From Carposina sasakii (lineage: Eukaryota; Arthropoda; Insecta; Lepidoptera; Carposinidae): 64,000 nucleotides of DNA. This document shows, in pieces, positions 1 through 13,400 of the stretch. The DNA lies in contig CP053159.1 of the NCBI GenBank assembly GCA_014607495.2, forward strand, positions 8,377,501 through 8,441,500, read 5' to 3'. A model generated the notes under the pieces. That model was not told the origin of the DNA and searched no databases. It worked only from the letters and a program-made list of their open reading frames with translations. How positions within the stretch are numbered: position 1 is the first letter of the stretch; each line of letters starts with the position of its first letter. The position numbers and the translations under genes were made by a program.

Positions 1-107
1 CGATATAATAATCATTCCTAAATCCGTATCCAATCCGTATCCGAAATTTCATATCCATAACATCCCTGGTACGGACCATTCATGCGTATATTAAGGCTTA
101 CTCCAAA

Positions 108-245
108 TCGATAATCACTTGACAATTTACGAATTTGGCAATTTGCGAATCTGACAATTTGCGAATTTACAATATGCGTACTTAACGATTCGCGAAATGA
201 CTAATTGCGAACGATTGACAATTCGCGAATTTGACAATTTGCTCA
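108..245. repeat. Degenerate short tandem repeat
   Basis: About ten imperfect copies of a 12-16 bp unit resembling TTTGACAATTTGCGAA follow each other. The region is AT-rich and non-coding. Nothing suggests a function. Confidence 0.7.
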
Positions 246-1844
246 ATATTTTATGCCTGTTTTTACTTCTCCATACCTATAGTTGAAACTTTCTTATAGG
301 TTATTATTTCGATTGTAATAACTTTATTTGCAATCTGCGAGTGTCTGTACACATCGAGCTACGCCTTGATGTTTTTTGTTTAGTTCTTACTCATTTCTGT
401 AGAAATAGAATAGAATTGATTTATTTAGTATGAATTTTATATTAAGATAGACAAATTTACAATAGACATGATGTTTAAAAATAGTAGAGACCATCCTATT
501 ATTTATACCTAAATAAAACCAAAAAATAAATAGAAAAAACATCTACATGTGTAGGTACATGTAAAAGTAAGCAACTTACAAAATATAAATGAAATCCAAT
601 TAAAATAGTTCCATGTAAAGTTTTGCCAAACCTCACGCTATCATAAAGTCATAAGATCTCATGTAGAGCCAAGCTTCAAGCTCTGTACGCCCTAACTCTA
701 CAAGGCCTAACTTCATGGCGCTGTTTCGTTACTACAAGAACCAATGTATGAAAGAAAACTAATGATGAACAGTATCTTACAACTAATGTGAATATAGCGA
801 CGACCATGATACATATTTTAACTAATGTGTAAAGTTTGTGAAGTTAGGCCATGTAGAGTTAGAAGGTTGGCTGTATTGTCCGTTTCACCATATAGTTTCG
901 ATGGATGATGGCGCTAGTTACCACATGTATGACCACATTTTCTGATCTATTGCATACAAAAAATGTTAGTTCCGAAATATTCGGAAAAACATGTTCTTAT
1001 ACAGGATGTTTGTGACAGCCAGGCAAATATTGATACCATGACCTCAGACCATGATTCTGAGGTGGAAAACACTGAAAATTTTCGCAGGAAAATTCCAAAA
1101 TTTTCTGACATTTTTTTCATATTTTCAGGAAAAAAAGTTTAGTTCGTTTAATTAGGCCTTAGATAATGACTTGAAAATAAAATTTTAACCAAAAGATGAT
1201 TTTCAAAAAAATTGCCCTCAAAAAAGTTCAAAAACCTGATCAACCCTAATGGAGAGTCAATAGTGATCCAAAAAAACAGCAATATGTCATACAAAAACCA
1301 ATAGGCCCATTTAATTAGTCACAGGATCGCCCGATACAATTGGCGCGGAGAGCAAAGATTAGTGATAATCAAATCAAAAATACATTTCCTGCGTATAATA
1401 ACACTGTCGTATAACTCAACAGAATGTTACTTGTTCAGCATTTCAGTATTTGCCTGGCTGTCACCCACACCCTATATTTACATTACGGAGAAATACAAAT
1501 TCTTAACCAAAGAGGAGATATTTGGAATTAAAGTGTCAATTTCATATATGAGGAACAAATATTTATAGGCACGAGTAGCCTGTTTCTAGATTTTCACAAA
1601 GCTTTTTCATAAACACTTTCGACCATGATTCTGAAGCGAAACCCACTGAAAATTATCATAAAAAAATTGAAAAAATTTGTGACCGTAAGTATTTTTTTTT
1701 TTTTCAAATTAAATATGCATACAGAACATTATCAATACAAATTATATAAAATATAATACCTACAAGCAATAGACAATAAAACGTACACATTGGTGACTAA
1801 CTTAATTGAAAATTAAAACAAATTATTAGAAGGGTCAAATTAGT

Positions 1845-2004
1845 AGAGTAGGGGTCCACAGGAGACTCGATGGGGGTCTACGTTGACGTGAAAAAATGTT
1901 GGTTTACGATGAATTCGTATGTGGTGTAGACCTGCAGGGGGTTCACCAGAACTAGTTAACTTTTGAAAGGGGTCTATGAGATAAAAATTTGGGAACCCCT
2001 GCGC
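1845..2004 (-). mobile_element. hAT-like transposon end fragment
   Basis: Read on the minus strand, the segment starts with CAGGGGTTCCCAAATTT, a terminal sequence typical of hAT elements. It continues with text that recurs in part at 2265-2305 (the phrase gagactcgatgggggtct). Only one terminus is recognisable, so this is a broken non-autonomous copy. Confidence 0.45.
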
Positions 2005-4324
2005 TAGATCCTGACATTTGCGGCGAGCCCCGAGCGATGTCAGCCTAAAGTTATGAAGTCTGTCGATGTACGATCGCAGTGTGCGACTGATACCTAGTTT
2101 AAAACACAGTATACCAAGATTTGCCGCTGCACGCTCTCAATATAGTCACTGTAGACAGCGTAAATGGGGGACCAAACGACAATTATTATTCCAATATGCT
2201 CCTGACAAGCGCGCAATACAGATAAATGAATATAATAATGATTAGTAGAGTATAGGGGTTGCATACACAGGAGACTCGATGGGGGTCTATTGACGTGAAT
2301 TATAATGATCATGGAATGCCAGCTTCTCATCGAACAGTACACCTAGGTATTTGACGACGCTTTTACGCTCACAAGGATTAACCCCCTAATCAGTAGTTAT
2401 AAAAGATTTTATAAAATTTACGCGTAAAGGAAATAATAAAACACTTCTTTATATTCAAGAACATGTAATTTAGTGTGCACCATTGCATCTCATTAATAAA
2501 TAAAAGCGGGTGGGGCTGTGTCGGGGCACACGGCCGTTGGTTTTAACGTGAAACGTCTATGTTAGCGAATCGCTTTTAAAGTAAAAGATTGAAATGAAAA
2601 CAAGATGGACGCTGTTTTAAGTATTTTAATAAAAAAAGAACAGGTACGTAATAGAAACATAAAATACATAGCAAATGTTTATATATTTATTGTCACTTTC
2701 TGGTTATTTTAAATAGCAGCCGCCCACGACTTCGTCCGCGTGAGGGGGCGTTGTACCCGTGCGAAGCCGGGCAGGTTGTTGTATAGACTGTAGCCTTCCT
2801 TGGTAAATGGGCTATCTAACACTGAAAGAATTTTTCAAATCAGACCAGTAGTTCCTGAGATTAGCGCGTTCAAACAAACAAACAAACAAACTCTTCAGCT
2901 TTATAATATTAGTATAGATATAAATACTGTCCAAATTACACTTATTTTTGTATAAATCAATCGGTTCAAATAAACTTGACAAACACACGAAAGAATCACC
3001 ACGCTATAAAGTCGGAGTCACGAGTTACACTGAATAGAAACAAGCGCGAGCGCCGGTTTCGCACAGTTATCGCAGTATCCCTCCCCCGCCCCCCCGCTTG
3101 ACCCCGACACGAACTCAATGTCATAACAGCGAGCTGACTATATAAGTGAAATATTTACACCACATTTTTGTTTCTAAGACCAATAGTTTTTTAATTATTA
3201 AGGTACGATGATATAGACCTTTTCGTTACGGTCCAGTTTTTAAACCTGGTACCCGTATGTGTCGGCGCGATTTTAAAGACGTTTCACGTCAAAAGCTATA
3301 AATAATAGGGGTCCCATGTGCGAGCCCTGAGAAACATCAAAGGTAGCAATAAAAGCGGTAGAAAGATAGCCCTTAATAGCGACAAGCTGACTTCAACGAT
3401 GTAAATAAGGTTCTAGCCAGCGGAGTAAGCTGCCAAGCACGCCATAACTCGATAACTTAGTGCACAAAATCCTGTGGTTGACCTTGTCAAAAGTCTTAGA
3501 GATTATGATTTGATTAGGCGTTCGATGGGTGGGATTAGTGCAGAAAGGTAACTGAGGGGCGTGTACATCGTCGGTCGAACACTTCTCCTTATCCTATTCT
3601 TAGGATTTACAATCTGAAAATTAAACTATTTCCATTCCTAAGTAATTTTGTCTTAATCCACGTAAAGTGACACCCTAATAATAATAATATTCCCACTTAA
3701 AACTGTTGGTCCTACGCATTCTGGATCTCTCTCATTTTCGTCCTATCAAATATATTATGAAAATGAGGGAATAGAAAGTTACTGTGCACCTGTATTTGCA
3801 CACACACTTCTGCGCATTATAAAGATCTCATACATAGTAAGATGGCTAATCTCCGTTGACCCCTGACTATTATAATGTACAAGATATTTTTTGGTTGCCA
3901 CCACTTACGAGGGGTACATGATCTATAGATCAAAAAAGTTAACTTAACTGACTAAATCGCTGCAAGACCTGGAAATGTGTAAATGCTGTCAAGTCTCAAT
4001 GCTGCCTCGAGGCGAATGGGACTCGGGATGAACCTCGACAAGATCAAGGTCATGTTCAATCGGCACATAATTCCCTAAGCCAGTCTCCGCCGAAGGTGTA
4101 ACCCTAGAAGTTGTCCAGAAGTATGTTGACCTTGGGCAAACATTGCAGTTAGGTAAAGACAACTTCGAGGGGAAAATTCCGATATGGAATTTAAAATATC
4201 CGAGATTCCTTATAAATCTCTATTATTAAAATTGGCCATTATTCGTTTTTAATAATAAGGTTTTATTTATTAAACAGATGAGGGTCGTACCCTTGCAATG
4301 GGATCTTAGGCTATATATAGGTAA

Positions 4325-4510
4325 CGTTTGTACATGCTAATCTCAGAGATGGCTTAACCGATTCGATGAGGTTTTCGGGAATATTATGTGTGTGAATTGT
4401 GATGAGCATAAAATTTGGTGTTATTATTGTGGTTCATTGTTTACAGCAAATAGGATTCGAAAGCAACTACTGCAGTCTACGCCGACGGAGTTGCGGGCGT
4501 CCACTAATTA
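4325..4510 (+). repeat. Interspersed repeat of the cgcgggcgtccac family
   Basis: The segment contains 'ccgattcgatgaggttttc' and ends in 'cggagttgcgggcgtccac', the hallmark of a family seen many times in the window (for example 59975-60300 and 62385-62690). The copy is diverged. Confidence 0.6.
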
Positions 4511-4596
4511 TCAATACCAGGTTGCACCGAGGGTTCCGAGAATGACGAAATTTTCTTACACCCCGTCCAATCTAGTTTGTTGTCGAGAAAACTCAT

Positions 4597-4878
4597 CATC
4601 ATCATCATCATCAGCCTATTACAGTCCACTGCTGGACGTAGGCCTCCCCCATGGCACGCCACAAGGCTGCCATGGGGGGTATTTCCCATAGTCACCACGC
4701 TGGGCAGGCGGGTTGGTGACCGCAGTTTGTATTTTGGACTATGTTGTCAACACGGAAGGCGCTGCTGCCCACCTCCTGGACACTCTTAATCGCCTCGTAC
4801 GATAACCACGGGCGGACACGGGGTGGTACGAATTCTACTCTGCCGGCACCACGCGGCAACTCTGCCGGCACCACGCGC
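4597..4878 (-). mobile_element. CAT-tailed retroposon, copy 1, upstream of trypsin gene 1
   Basis: The element ends in a (CAT)n/(ATG)n tail and is flanked by a perfect 12-bp direct repeat GAGAAAACTCAT (4585-4596 and 4879-4890). This is a target-site duplication and shows insertion by retroposition. The body, containing 'cagtccactgctggacgta', matches copies at 6994-7265 and 14331-14564. It lies about 250 bp upstream of the trypsin start codon, so it could affect the promoter region. It is probably the 3' part of an RTE-type LINE or a SINE that uses one. Confidence 0.85.
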
Positions 4879-5078
4879 GAGAAAACTCATAGGTTATGTT
4901 ATTTCCGGTGTCGTTATAGTGTGAAGCGCGCATTACGTCGATGTTTTCCTTTCTTCCGTCATTGATAAAGTTAATTAAATAGATTATCTCGACTTAACTC
5001 GTATTTTACCAGATTAAAAAATGGAAAACCAATACTAGAAGTAAACAATCAAAATATTGAAATTAGATAAGCCCAATG

Positions 5079-5086
5079 TATATAAA
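5079..5086 (+). promoter_or_regulatory. TATA box of trypsin gene 1
   Basis: TATATAAA lies 54 bp before the start codon at 5133. An initiator-like ACAGT follows about 21 bp later (near 5100). Spacing is slightly short but plausible. Confidence 0.6.
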
Positions 5087-5132
5087 CTCACTGAAGCTAA
5101 CAGTGGTGTTACACGTAAAATTTAACTACACC

Positions 5133-7726
5133 ATGCGTGCCATCATACTACTCGCCTTTCTGGGATCCGCGCTCGGTATGTTGTCCTAATCAAATACTAC
5201 CTACACCAAAAACTTTGATCATTGTTGTAATTTTGAATCTATGAATCCATGAAGATCTGAATTTCTTTGTTCAAGTTTGTTAAATTTCTATTATCTTGTC
5301 CAGCGGGTTCCCGAATGCCTCAGCGTATCGTGGGGGGAGAAGCCACTGTAGTGGAACAATACCCCTTCATGGCCAATATGCAGTACCGCTTATGGGGTAT
5401 CTGGTGGTTGCAATTTTGCGGAGGATCCTTGGTTACTGCCAATACCGTTATTTCGGCTTCACACTGTTATGAGTAAGTTTTTTTTCAATAATACATTCAA
5501 ATTTTAATCACATTGCAATCCTTTCACTGAGCTTGACGTGAAGTTTATTCATGTTTTCATTCACGGGAGAGGCTCAACCAGATCAAATCTTACTCAATCA
5601 AAGTTTAGTTTAGTCACAATTATTTAAAAAATTGAATGCCGTACATGTGCAATTAACATACCATTTATCACATAATATATAGCTGTACATAGTTATAGAT
5701 ACGAGATATATGGTAGTGTAACCTTACCTAGCTAAGATTAGCATACCTTCCTTTATTTAATCTACAGAGGTGATGTAGCTTCACAATGGAATGTTCGTCT
5801 TGGGACCTCCTTGTCTTCGAGTGGCGGTTCCCTGTTCACCGTCAACCAGTTGATCCTTCATCCAGGCTACAGCGGTGAGACCTTGGATAACGACATCGCT
5901 ATCATCCGTCTGGCTACTTCCGCAGTCTACTCCACCAGCGTCCAGCCCGTGCGCATTGCAGGAGCCAACTACATCCTCCCTGATGGAACTGACGTCACCA
6001 CCATTGGTTGGGGTGCCCTTTACGTGAGTACACCCTTGCTCATGTTTCTCTGTAAAGATAAATTCTAGTATTAACTAGATGCCAAGAGTCTTAGTCATGC
6101 TTATGAGCTTTCTCACTTATGTTTGCTAACTGTAGGCACCTACTTGGAGTGACTCAGTAGTTTATAAAAGCAATTCAATTTATTTATTTTACACAAAATA
6201 AGGTACTCGTATAGGAGATGTTACAGAGTACAGAAGTAAAGTTCTCTTAATTTGCCATTTTCGGCATGCAAAATTGTAATTAAAGATGTCAAGTAAAATG
6301 TCGGAAATTAATTACATTGTTAACATTATAAACTTTTTTATGTCACACACTTTTATCAAGTAAAAATTCATTGATAGAGTAATACGCCTTACGCAAGAGA
6401 AAACTGCACCCCTTTTTAATTTTCAATTCTTGCCGCAGACATCAGGCCCATCTCCTGAGCAGCTGCAACACGTAGACATACAGACAGTCAATCAGGATCT
6501 ATGTGCAGCTCGCTACGCTTACTTGAAGACCCTCCCCGGCTACCAGAACTGGCCTGATATCACCGATAACATGCTTTGCGCTGGAATTCTCAACGTAGGG
6601 GGCAAGGATGCATGCCAGGTAATCTTCATCTGATAATCTTTGTTACTTCTTAGATATCTATTTAAAAGGTATAATCATATATAATGCTAGCTTCCCATGG
6701 TGCGTGATATTGCAAGGACGCGGATCAGCCCGCACCGACGCACTGTGGGAGGAGTAATGTGCGTAGTAATTCAGTCATGTCCGTAACCTATTTGTAAGGC
6801 GATGATCAGGATTCTGATGGCTCATAACAGAGTTACCACTGTACCACTGACGGGTACAGGCTCTTAGGTATAGACCTATCACTGAATTTATTTTCTGTAC
6901 GGTTGTCACTTAGCTAAACCATAGCTGCCTAGGCTAGACCGTAAAATAAAGTGCGAAGCCGGCACCATACATAAACCATGAATATTATTAGGTGGCCGCG
7001 TGGTGTCAACAGAGTAGAATTCGTACCACCCCATGTCTGCCCGTAGGTATCGTACGAGGCGATTAAGGGTTACCGGGAGGTGGGCAGCACCGCCTCCGGT
7101 GTTGACAACATAGTCCAAAATACAAACTGCGGTCACCAACCCGTCGGCCCAGCGTGGTGAATATGGGCAAATACCCCTCATGGCAGTCTTGTGGCGTGCC
7201 CTGGGGGAGGCCTACGTCCAGCAGTGGACTGCAATAGGCTGACGATGATGATGATAATGATGATGATTATTAGGTAGGTATGTCACAGAGTTGCATGTCG
7301 CATCAAGAAGCTACTGAAACAATCATTTTTGTATTCACTTCGTCGGCTTTTTGGGGCCGTACGTGTTTATTTACAAAATGTTATAGACGGTGTATAGCCG
7401 CCAGAACATAATATATGGCACATTACATTACTCTCTGTTCGAAGTGTCCTCCATGCAGAACCGCTTTTAGGACATAGCTGAAAGAACTTTAGTTCCGAAA
7501 TATGGTGCAATTGTAAACCAAAGCTGCATGTTTTCATTATACCAATTATTACTGATTTAAACATAGCATTTTAAAATTTCAGGGTGATTCCGGTGGTCCA
7601 TTGGTCCATGACAGAGATGTCCTCATCGGCGTCGTGTCCTGGGGTTTCCAATGCGCAGACTCCTTCTACCCCGGCGTCAACGCGCGCGTCTCTCAATACA
7701 CAGACTGGATTGTAGCTAATGCTTAA
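5133..7726 (+). CDS. Trypsin-like serine protease, gene 1
   Basis: Secreted digestive protease of the S1 (chymotrypsin) family, expected to cut after Lys or Arg in the larval midgut. Five coding exons, with all GT-AG sites and phases checked: 5133-5175, 5304-5472, 5768-6023, 6439-6618, 7583-7726, giving 263 residues. Exon 1 encodes a hydrophobic signal peptide beginning [14 protein letters not shown]. The activation site is R-IVGGEA. The catalytic triad is present: His in SASHCYE, Asp in DNDIAI, Ser in GDSGGP. The Asp six residues before the catalytic Ser (GGKDACQ) is the trypsin specificity residue, and SWG with PGVN lines the pocket. Length and cysteine pattern are normal for insect trypsins. 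Intron 4 (964 bp) contains a retroposon (6994-7265). It faces a related gene at 10463-15370 tail to tail. The reading is intact and probably functional. Confidence 0.95.
6994..7265 (+). mobile_element. CAT-tailed retroposon, copy 2, in intron 4 of trypsin gene 1
   Basis: Same family as 4597-4878 but in the opposite orientation. It ends in a (GATGAT)n tail and is flanked by a perfect 10-bp target duplication ATTATTAGGT (6984-6993 and 7266-7275). It lies in the sense orientation within the intron. Confidence 0.85.
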
Positions 7727-7731
7727 ATAAA
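7726..7731 (+). terminator. Polyadenylation signal of trypsin gene 1
   Basis: AATAAA overlaps the last base of the TAA stop codon, so the 3' UTR is probably very short, as is common for insect midgut protease genes. Confidence 0.65.
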
Positions 7732-8749
7732 ATTTTTAGTGTAAATGAAGCCTTTTTTATAGTGTACCGACTACCGATTAAGGCAATTATTACACTGCCA
7801 CGCACCATGCAGCATAGCGCGTGAATGCGTTTTCTAACGTTTCTTGTAAGTATCTCCGTTTGTATAGAAAACACGCACAGTCCAACACACAGAAAATGCA
7901 TCCACGCGCGTTCATTCAAGCAACGTTAGAAAAGGCATTCACGCAATACGCTGCATGGTGCGTAAACTTTATACAGGGTGTTTTTGGTTGCCACTGTTTA
8001 TAAGGAGTACATAGAGACGTATGGTGTTGAGTTTATCGTCCAAATGTTTCTTGTGAAAAACATCGAATCCATGACGATGATACTCAGAGCATCTAAAAAG
8101 TACTCGCTGAAGGTTATATACAAACATAAGTACAGTCGATTATAATCGACCCAGCCTGTGGCCCCTAGGGTTCTTTTCTTACCCAAATTGTCCCATTCTC
8201 AACTCGTCCTCACCCCGCCTGCCCAGTTTCGCATTGAAGTTCCCCATAACAACATAAACATGACGTGTTTTAGAAGTAGACTAAAAAAAATTTAAAATTT
8301 AAAACTGTTTATTTTCATTAAAAATACATGTAGTTTTTTTCCTTGAACTTAAAGCTAATAATCTTAAATTTAAACATTGTGTTGCTTTATTCAATTACTT
8401 ACATTACTTATGTTTGTATATAACCTTCAGCGAGTACTTTTTAAGGCTCGTAGAAACTGTCCACATGGTGAGGTCTAAATTCTTTAGGTCATATCAAAAA
8501 CGAAGACGGAAAGGCGATGAATGTCTCTACAGTCCTCTGATGACGCGGAAGCATATCGGCAACTCAATAGACTTATCTCGAAGTTACTGCGATATGATAT
8601 CCGTAGCTTTAATACTCGATGCATTAAAAAGAGGACAGAGCAAAAGCAGGGTAGAGCTAGTTGACGAAGCTGAAAACAGAGGACGGCAGTGTAGTGTCTA
8701 CCAAACCAAAGGTGCTGGAGAGATTGAGAGGTTCTACGGACCGGTCGAA

Positions 8750-8823
8750 GTGGAGGTTATTGGAGGAGGCCTCAGCAGAGGATGCTCAGTAGTGGACTTC
8801 TCATGGCTGATAATGATGATGAC
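8750..8823 (+). mobile_element. LINE 3' tail fragment (RTE-like)
   Basis: The text 'ggaggcctcagcagagga', then 'gtggacttctcatggctg' and an ATGATG run, resembles the 3' ends of lepidopteran RTE-type LINEs, which code for the last residues of the polyprotein and end in a trinucleotide tail. Confidence 0.45.
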
Positions 8824-9339
8824 GTTCAGCTGTTATACCTCGGTCGCTAAAGCTTAGGCAAAGACCCAAGATAGGTACATTTTTGTAATAATAAGGGTTT
8901 GTATTCTCCTAATCGTATAATGAGGTTTATTCAATAAGCAAATGAGCGTCGTACATCTGCAGTGGGATCTCAGACTATTAATCTGTAATCTAATACCTGC
9001 ACATCCGTAACTTCTGGGTAGTAGGTACCCCAAAATTTTGATCACACTCTGTGTTTGTATGAAGTAAATTATTATCACGTCTATATCTTCCTTCATATCG
9101 ACAGAACTAATTACATATTGATAATTATCATATCAATCTATGGATTATAATATTAACGTAACGTTTAAGGAAAAACCAGATACCAACTGACTATCTGTAA
9201 CTAATAAATTTAAGACTAAGGCTCCATTGTACCAACTGCCTGATATACTTCAGATATTTTATTATTACCGCTTTACACAATCTATTTATCAATAGGACTG
9301 CAGAACGGGAGCTGAGCCGATATTTTATACAATCCTATT

Positions 9340-9560
9340 GGTTAAGATTTCTCTGTTTCTGTGCTCCGAGAACTCGCTCCGGTAAAGAGGCAGCCCGGAC
9401 TCCACATAAGCGGAGATGAGACAAGCGGAGTGGAGATGTTTTTAACAACCAATAGAATTTCGTTATTCACATGTCTCCGCTGATGTGTCAATAACGAAAT
9501 TCTATTAAAAAAAAAAAACATCTCTCCGCTTTGGTGGAGTCTAGGCCTTACTCTATTTTG
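9340..9560. mobile_element. Hairpin-type MITE
   Basis: Two arms read 'aatagaatttcgttatt' and 'aataacgaaattctatt' around 9450-9510. Outer text rich in 'gcggag' / 'ctccgc' also pairs. Non-coding foldback element of unknown superfamily. Confidence 0.5.
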
Positions 9561-10462
9561 TGGTAAGGTCAAGTAATTGACAGCCAGAACCAAGTCCAAA
9601 AACCCGATGACATAAAAATAATCCTATATACCTAAGCATACGCAGCTGGCATGAAAAACGGATGAGATCTGTAAAACGTCGGGCTCGGTAAACGGTATAT
9701 TGGGTAATGTTGTAAAGATCGCGCTGTATAATTGTATGTTAATTGGCAGGGTCCTGTGCTGCTGCTGAAGCTCCTTCACTAAAATACATCAACTGAATCT
9801 CTTTCCGTGTACCTATGTCGTAAGACTAGGAGGTCAGGAGGTGATGAACTAGGAAACTTGTCACTGATAATGTGGTCTGGTGCGATGTCTTTTATGAAAA
9901 ATCTAAAGACGCTCCCATACAAACATTATTTATTTGCCGTTTTTATAGATTGGTACGAGACGCTTTCGTACGCGGTCCGACACACACTTAGCCGATTTTT
10001 TATATAGGTTACGTATATTCTGCAACTCTTTTGGGTCTAACTAACAACTCACATCGAAAATATGAGGCTATAGCAGCACTTTTGTGGCGCCAATAACTTC
10101 TACTTTTATGCAGCAGTATGAAGTGAATTTCACATATACCTGGTCTATGTGACGTGAGAGACGTGAGATATTGTCATGAGTGTTTCCAGATCGGTGCACA
10201 CTGCGGTGGAACACCCCACCGCTGATACGCTGGCGCAACTGCACACAGCCGTTCCAAGATTTTAAACATCATTTCCTCAGATACTTCCAAAATATAGTAC
10301 AGTGGGACCATAATATTATGCTTGTTACCTACCTACTTACTTTATCCCTTAAAGAATCTGGAATACGTGAATAAAAATTATAAACAAGAAAAGGAACCAT
10401 TTGCCAGTAAAAATACACCAGTTATCGTAATTCATAAAACTATATTGTAGGCACTTAATAAA

Positions 10463-13400
10463 TTAGACGTTGTCGAGAACCCATTGGGTGAATTCATTTA
10501 CGCGCGCGTTGACACCAGGGTAGAAAGAGTCAGCGCATCCGAAGCCCCAAGAGACGACGCCGACGATGACGTCGGAATCGTGAGCCAATGGGCCACCGGA
10601 GTCACCCTAGAATAAAGAGAAAAGGTAGTTAAAACTAGGTACAACCGGTTTCTGCTTAAGGTTCTATTAAAATACCAAATTGGGGATGTGCTAAAAAATG
10701 CGGGTCAAGAGCACCCCAAAACCGGCGGGCACGTATGAAGAACGTAATGAATGTGGACGAGGCGAAAGAGGTATATGGATAAAAGCTATTTCCGCACAGG
10801 TTTTCCTTCGCTTTCTCCAACTGACGACACGGACGAACTATATAAGTTACAACCGAATACAGTAGGTAATAGAAATTTTGACATAAGTACGGGGTTGAAA
10901 TCTCGCCCCCTGATTACTTAAAAGCAATAGCAAATCCGAAGCCGCACACCCAAAATCTCAATAAAATTATCGCCATCGCGCGGCATCGTCTTTACTATTG
11001 CTTTTACGTAATCAGGGGGCCGATGTCTGTTTTCGTATTTTATTATATACCGTTGCTTAGCTAGGTTGCATATTTATGGATTTATTTATTACTAGTGGAC
11101 GCCCGCGACTTCGTCCGCGTGGATTCTAGAAAAAACAAAATGTCGAAATTATCAGGGAAAAAAACATTTTGCCGGGATAAAAAGTAGCCTATATGTTAAG
11201 TGGAACCTGTCACAATATATTCCTGAAAACTGCATCGAAATCGGTTCAGCCGTTTCTAAGATTAGCGTGCACAAACATCGATGTTACAATTTTATTATAC
11301 TCGTATGTAGGTATAGATAACTACTTCGACAACGATATGTATCTACTCATGTGCGTAAAAGGTAATGTAGTACAACTCGGCTTCAGATGCTGTACACAAC
11401 GGCAACAACAAAAACAATGGTAAGTAAGTATCTACCTTTTATAAAATTTAATCGAGGAACCTATCTACAGGGTGTAACAAAAGGGGTATGTTAAGCGAAA
11501 AGTTATATAAATAGCCCACTATAGAGAACCTGTTTCCAAAATTTCAGACTCGAAATCGCATGTTTATTTTTCCAGACAATATGGAGAATTCCTAAACAAC
11601 TCAGAAATTTTCATACAATCTTGAAAAATAAACATGTGTTTCTGAGTCTCAAATTTTGTAAATAAGTTCTCTATAGTGGGCTATTTACATAGCTTTTCGC
11701 ATAACATACCCTTTCTGTTACATCCTGTATATTTTTAAAGCCCTAAACTTCACTTCCTACAATTTGATTGCTACGCCACCTACTAATATAGGTATAGGTA
11801 CATTTTTAAACCTTCCCGGAATCCACTCAAACTATACCTATAATAACACAGAGAGAATTTTATTACTTATAATGGTTCGTGTGGTTTTCGCATTTCAGCA
11901 AGATGAACAGTGACAGTAATTTATTCTTATCTTATAGTTCAATTCACTTTCTGAAACCGGATAGTAGTGCCTCCGCTTGGACCCAACGAAGTTTCCCTTC
12001 CTGGCACCACGCAAACACACAGAAAATTTTAGATAAATCACTTCAGTGGTTCGGATTTGTAAAACGGTGTAAGTAATTTTGTTATATCACGGAAAGAAGG
12101 AAGCGAATGGGGATTGGCATACCTGGCAAGCGTCTTTGCCGCCGACGTCTAGGATTCCAGCGCACAACATTCTTGGGGTGATGTCAGGCCAATTCTGGTA
12201 ACCAGGCAGGGTCTTCAGATAGGCGTAGCGATCAGCACACAACTCTTGGCTGATGATTTGAATTTCCACGCTCTGGAGGGTGTCAGGAGATGGCCCAGAC
12301 GACTAGAAATAAAAAAAAAAACAATGTGGTGTTGATATTACAGCGAAATTAGGTACATATCAATATACTATTAAACACTTGTAAAAAGGCTTTTGTATTA
12401 ATTAATTAACCGACTTCAAAAAAAGGAGGAGGTTCTCAATTCGTCTGTATGTCAAATTAATTATAAACGGATTTCAACTATTTTTTTTGATACTTTCACC
12501 GTCAGGACTGATGATGGGATCGTCTAGGGCAACCACCGAAAAAGTAAAAAAAGTATGGTGCTTTTGTTACGAAATCATGTCTTACTCAGGTATATGCTTC
12601 AGGGTGTCAACATCTAATGCTGCTGTGCTGATGATGAAGCTACAGAACTACGGTTAGAAGTTGGGATACAGTACTGCAATTGGTCAATGGAAACTATTTA
12701 GTAGTATGTAGGGCTAACGTGTTACTGCAATTGGTCGATGGAAACTATTTAGTAGTATGTAGGGCTGACGTGTTACTTGAATAAACACTGATGCTGCTGT
12801 GCTGATGATGAAGCTTCCTTAACGGTTAGGAGTAACAGTACTGCAATTGGTCGAACAGTACTAACGTGTTACTTGAAGATGCTTATGATGAAGCTACATA
12901 CGGTTAGGAGTTGGGAAGCAATGCACCTGACGTGTTACTTGAATCATCCTGCTGTGCTGAAGTTACGGTTAAGTTAGGAGACAGTTCTGCAATGGTCGAT
13001 GAAAACTATACATACAGGTGTAACCTACGTGAATAGCGTAGGAAGAGACTCGAAGTCACAAGTGATTGTAGTTAGGGGAAAAATCCGAGTCTCGGAATGT
13101 GGTCTATTTACGTAGCTTTTTGCCGTTACATCCTGTTGGATGATACTTATACGGGTACGAGATTAACGATGAAATCCTTAAGATAGGATGTTTTTTCGTT
13201 GCCACCCTTAACTAAGTGTACGTACTCTATACATCAAATAAAGTAAGTTTATGCAAAAAAAATGCTGAGAAACGATGTAAATTTTTTTTAAACAATTTTT
13301 TTTATTAGGTACTTGAACGGCGAAATGTATAGTGTCCAGTGTTTAGGAGTATTAATTATTTCTTGGCTTGCTACGCGCGTCTATGTGCATTCACGCAGAA

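Larger units (their letters stand above)
1..4584. other. Gene-free left flank built of repeat fragments
   Basis: No coding exon was found. The stretch holds a degenerate short tandem repeat (108-245), scraps of inverted-repeat elements (about 640-900), a repeat whose family recurs near 20.74 kb (about 1008-1330), a hAT-like transposon end (1845-2004) with a second scrap near 2265-2305, a rearranged copy of the common cgcccgcgacttcgtccgcg repeat (2715-2925), and another copy of that family running into 4510. The longest ORFs here are short and lie in repeats. Confidence 0.6.
7732..10462. other. Spacer between the convergent trypsin genes
   Basis: No host exon was found. It contains a partial copy of a MITE family with text 'ttttggttgccac' (7976-8110; relatives at 3882, 13185 and 16110), a LINE 3' tail (about 8750-8823) ending in an ATG-rich run, and a hairpin MITE around 9340-9560. 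The 147-residue ORF at 8414-8857 overlaps the LINE tail and is not a host gene. Confidence 0.55.

Noticed and set aside
4386..4691. 101-codon plus-strand ORF near trypsin gene 1
   Set aside because: It spans the end of one repeat and a CAT-tailed retroposon; Ser-rich run comes from the (CAT)n tail.
8414..8857. 147-codon plus-strand ORF
   Set aside because: Its second half is a LINE tail with an ATG run; no domain and no splice context.
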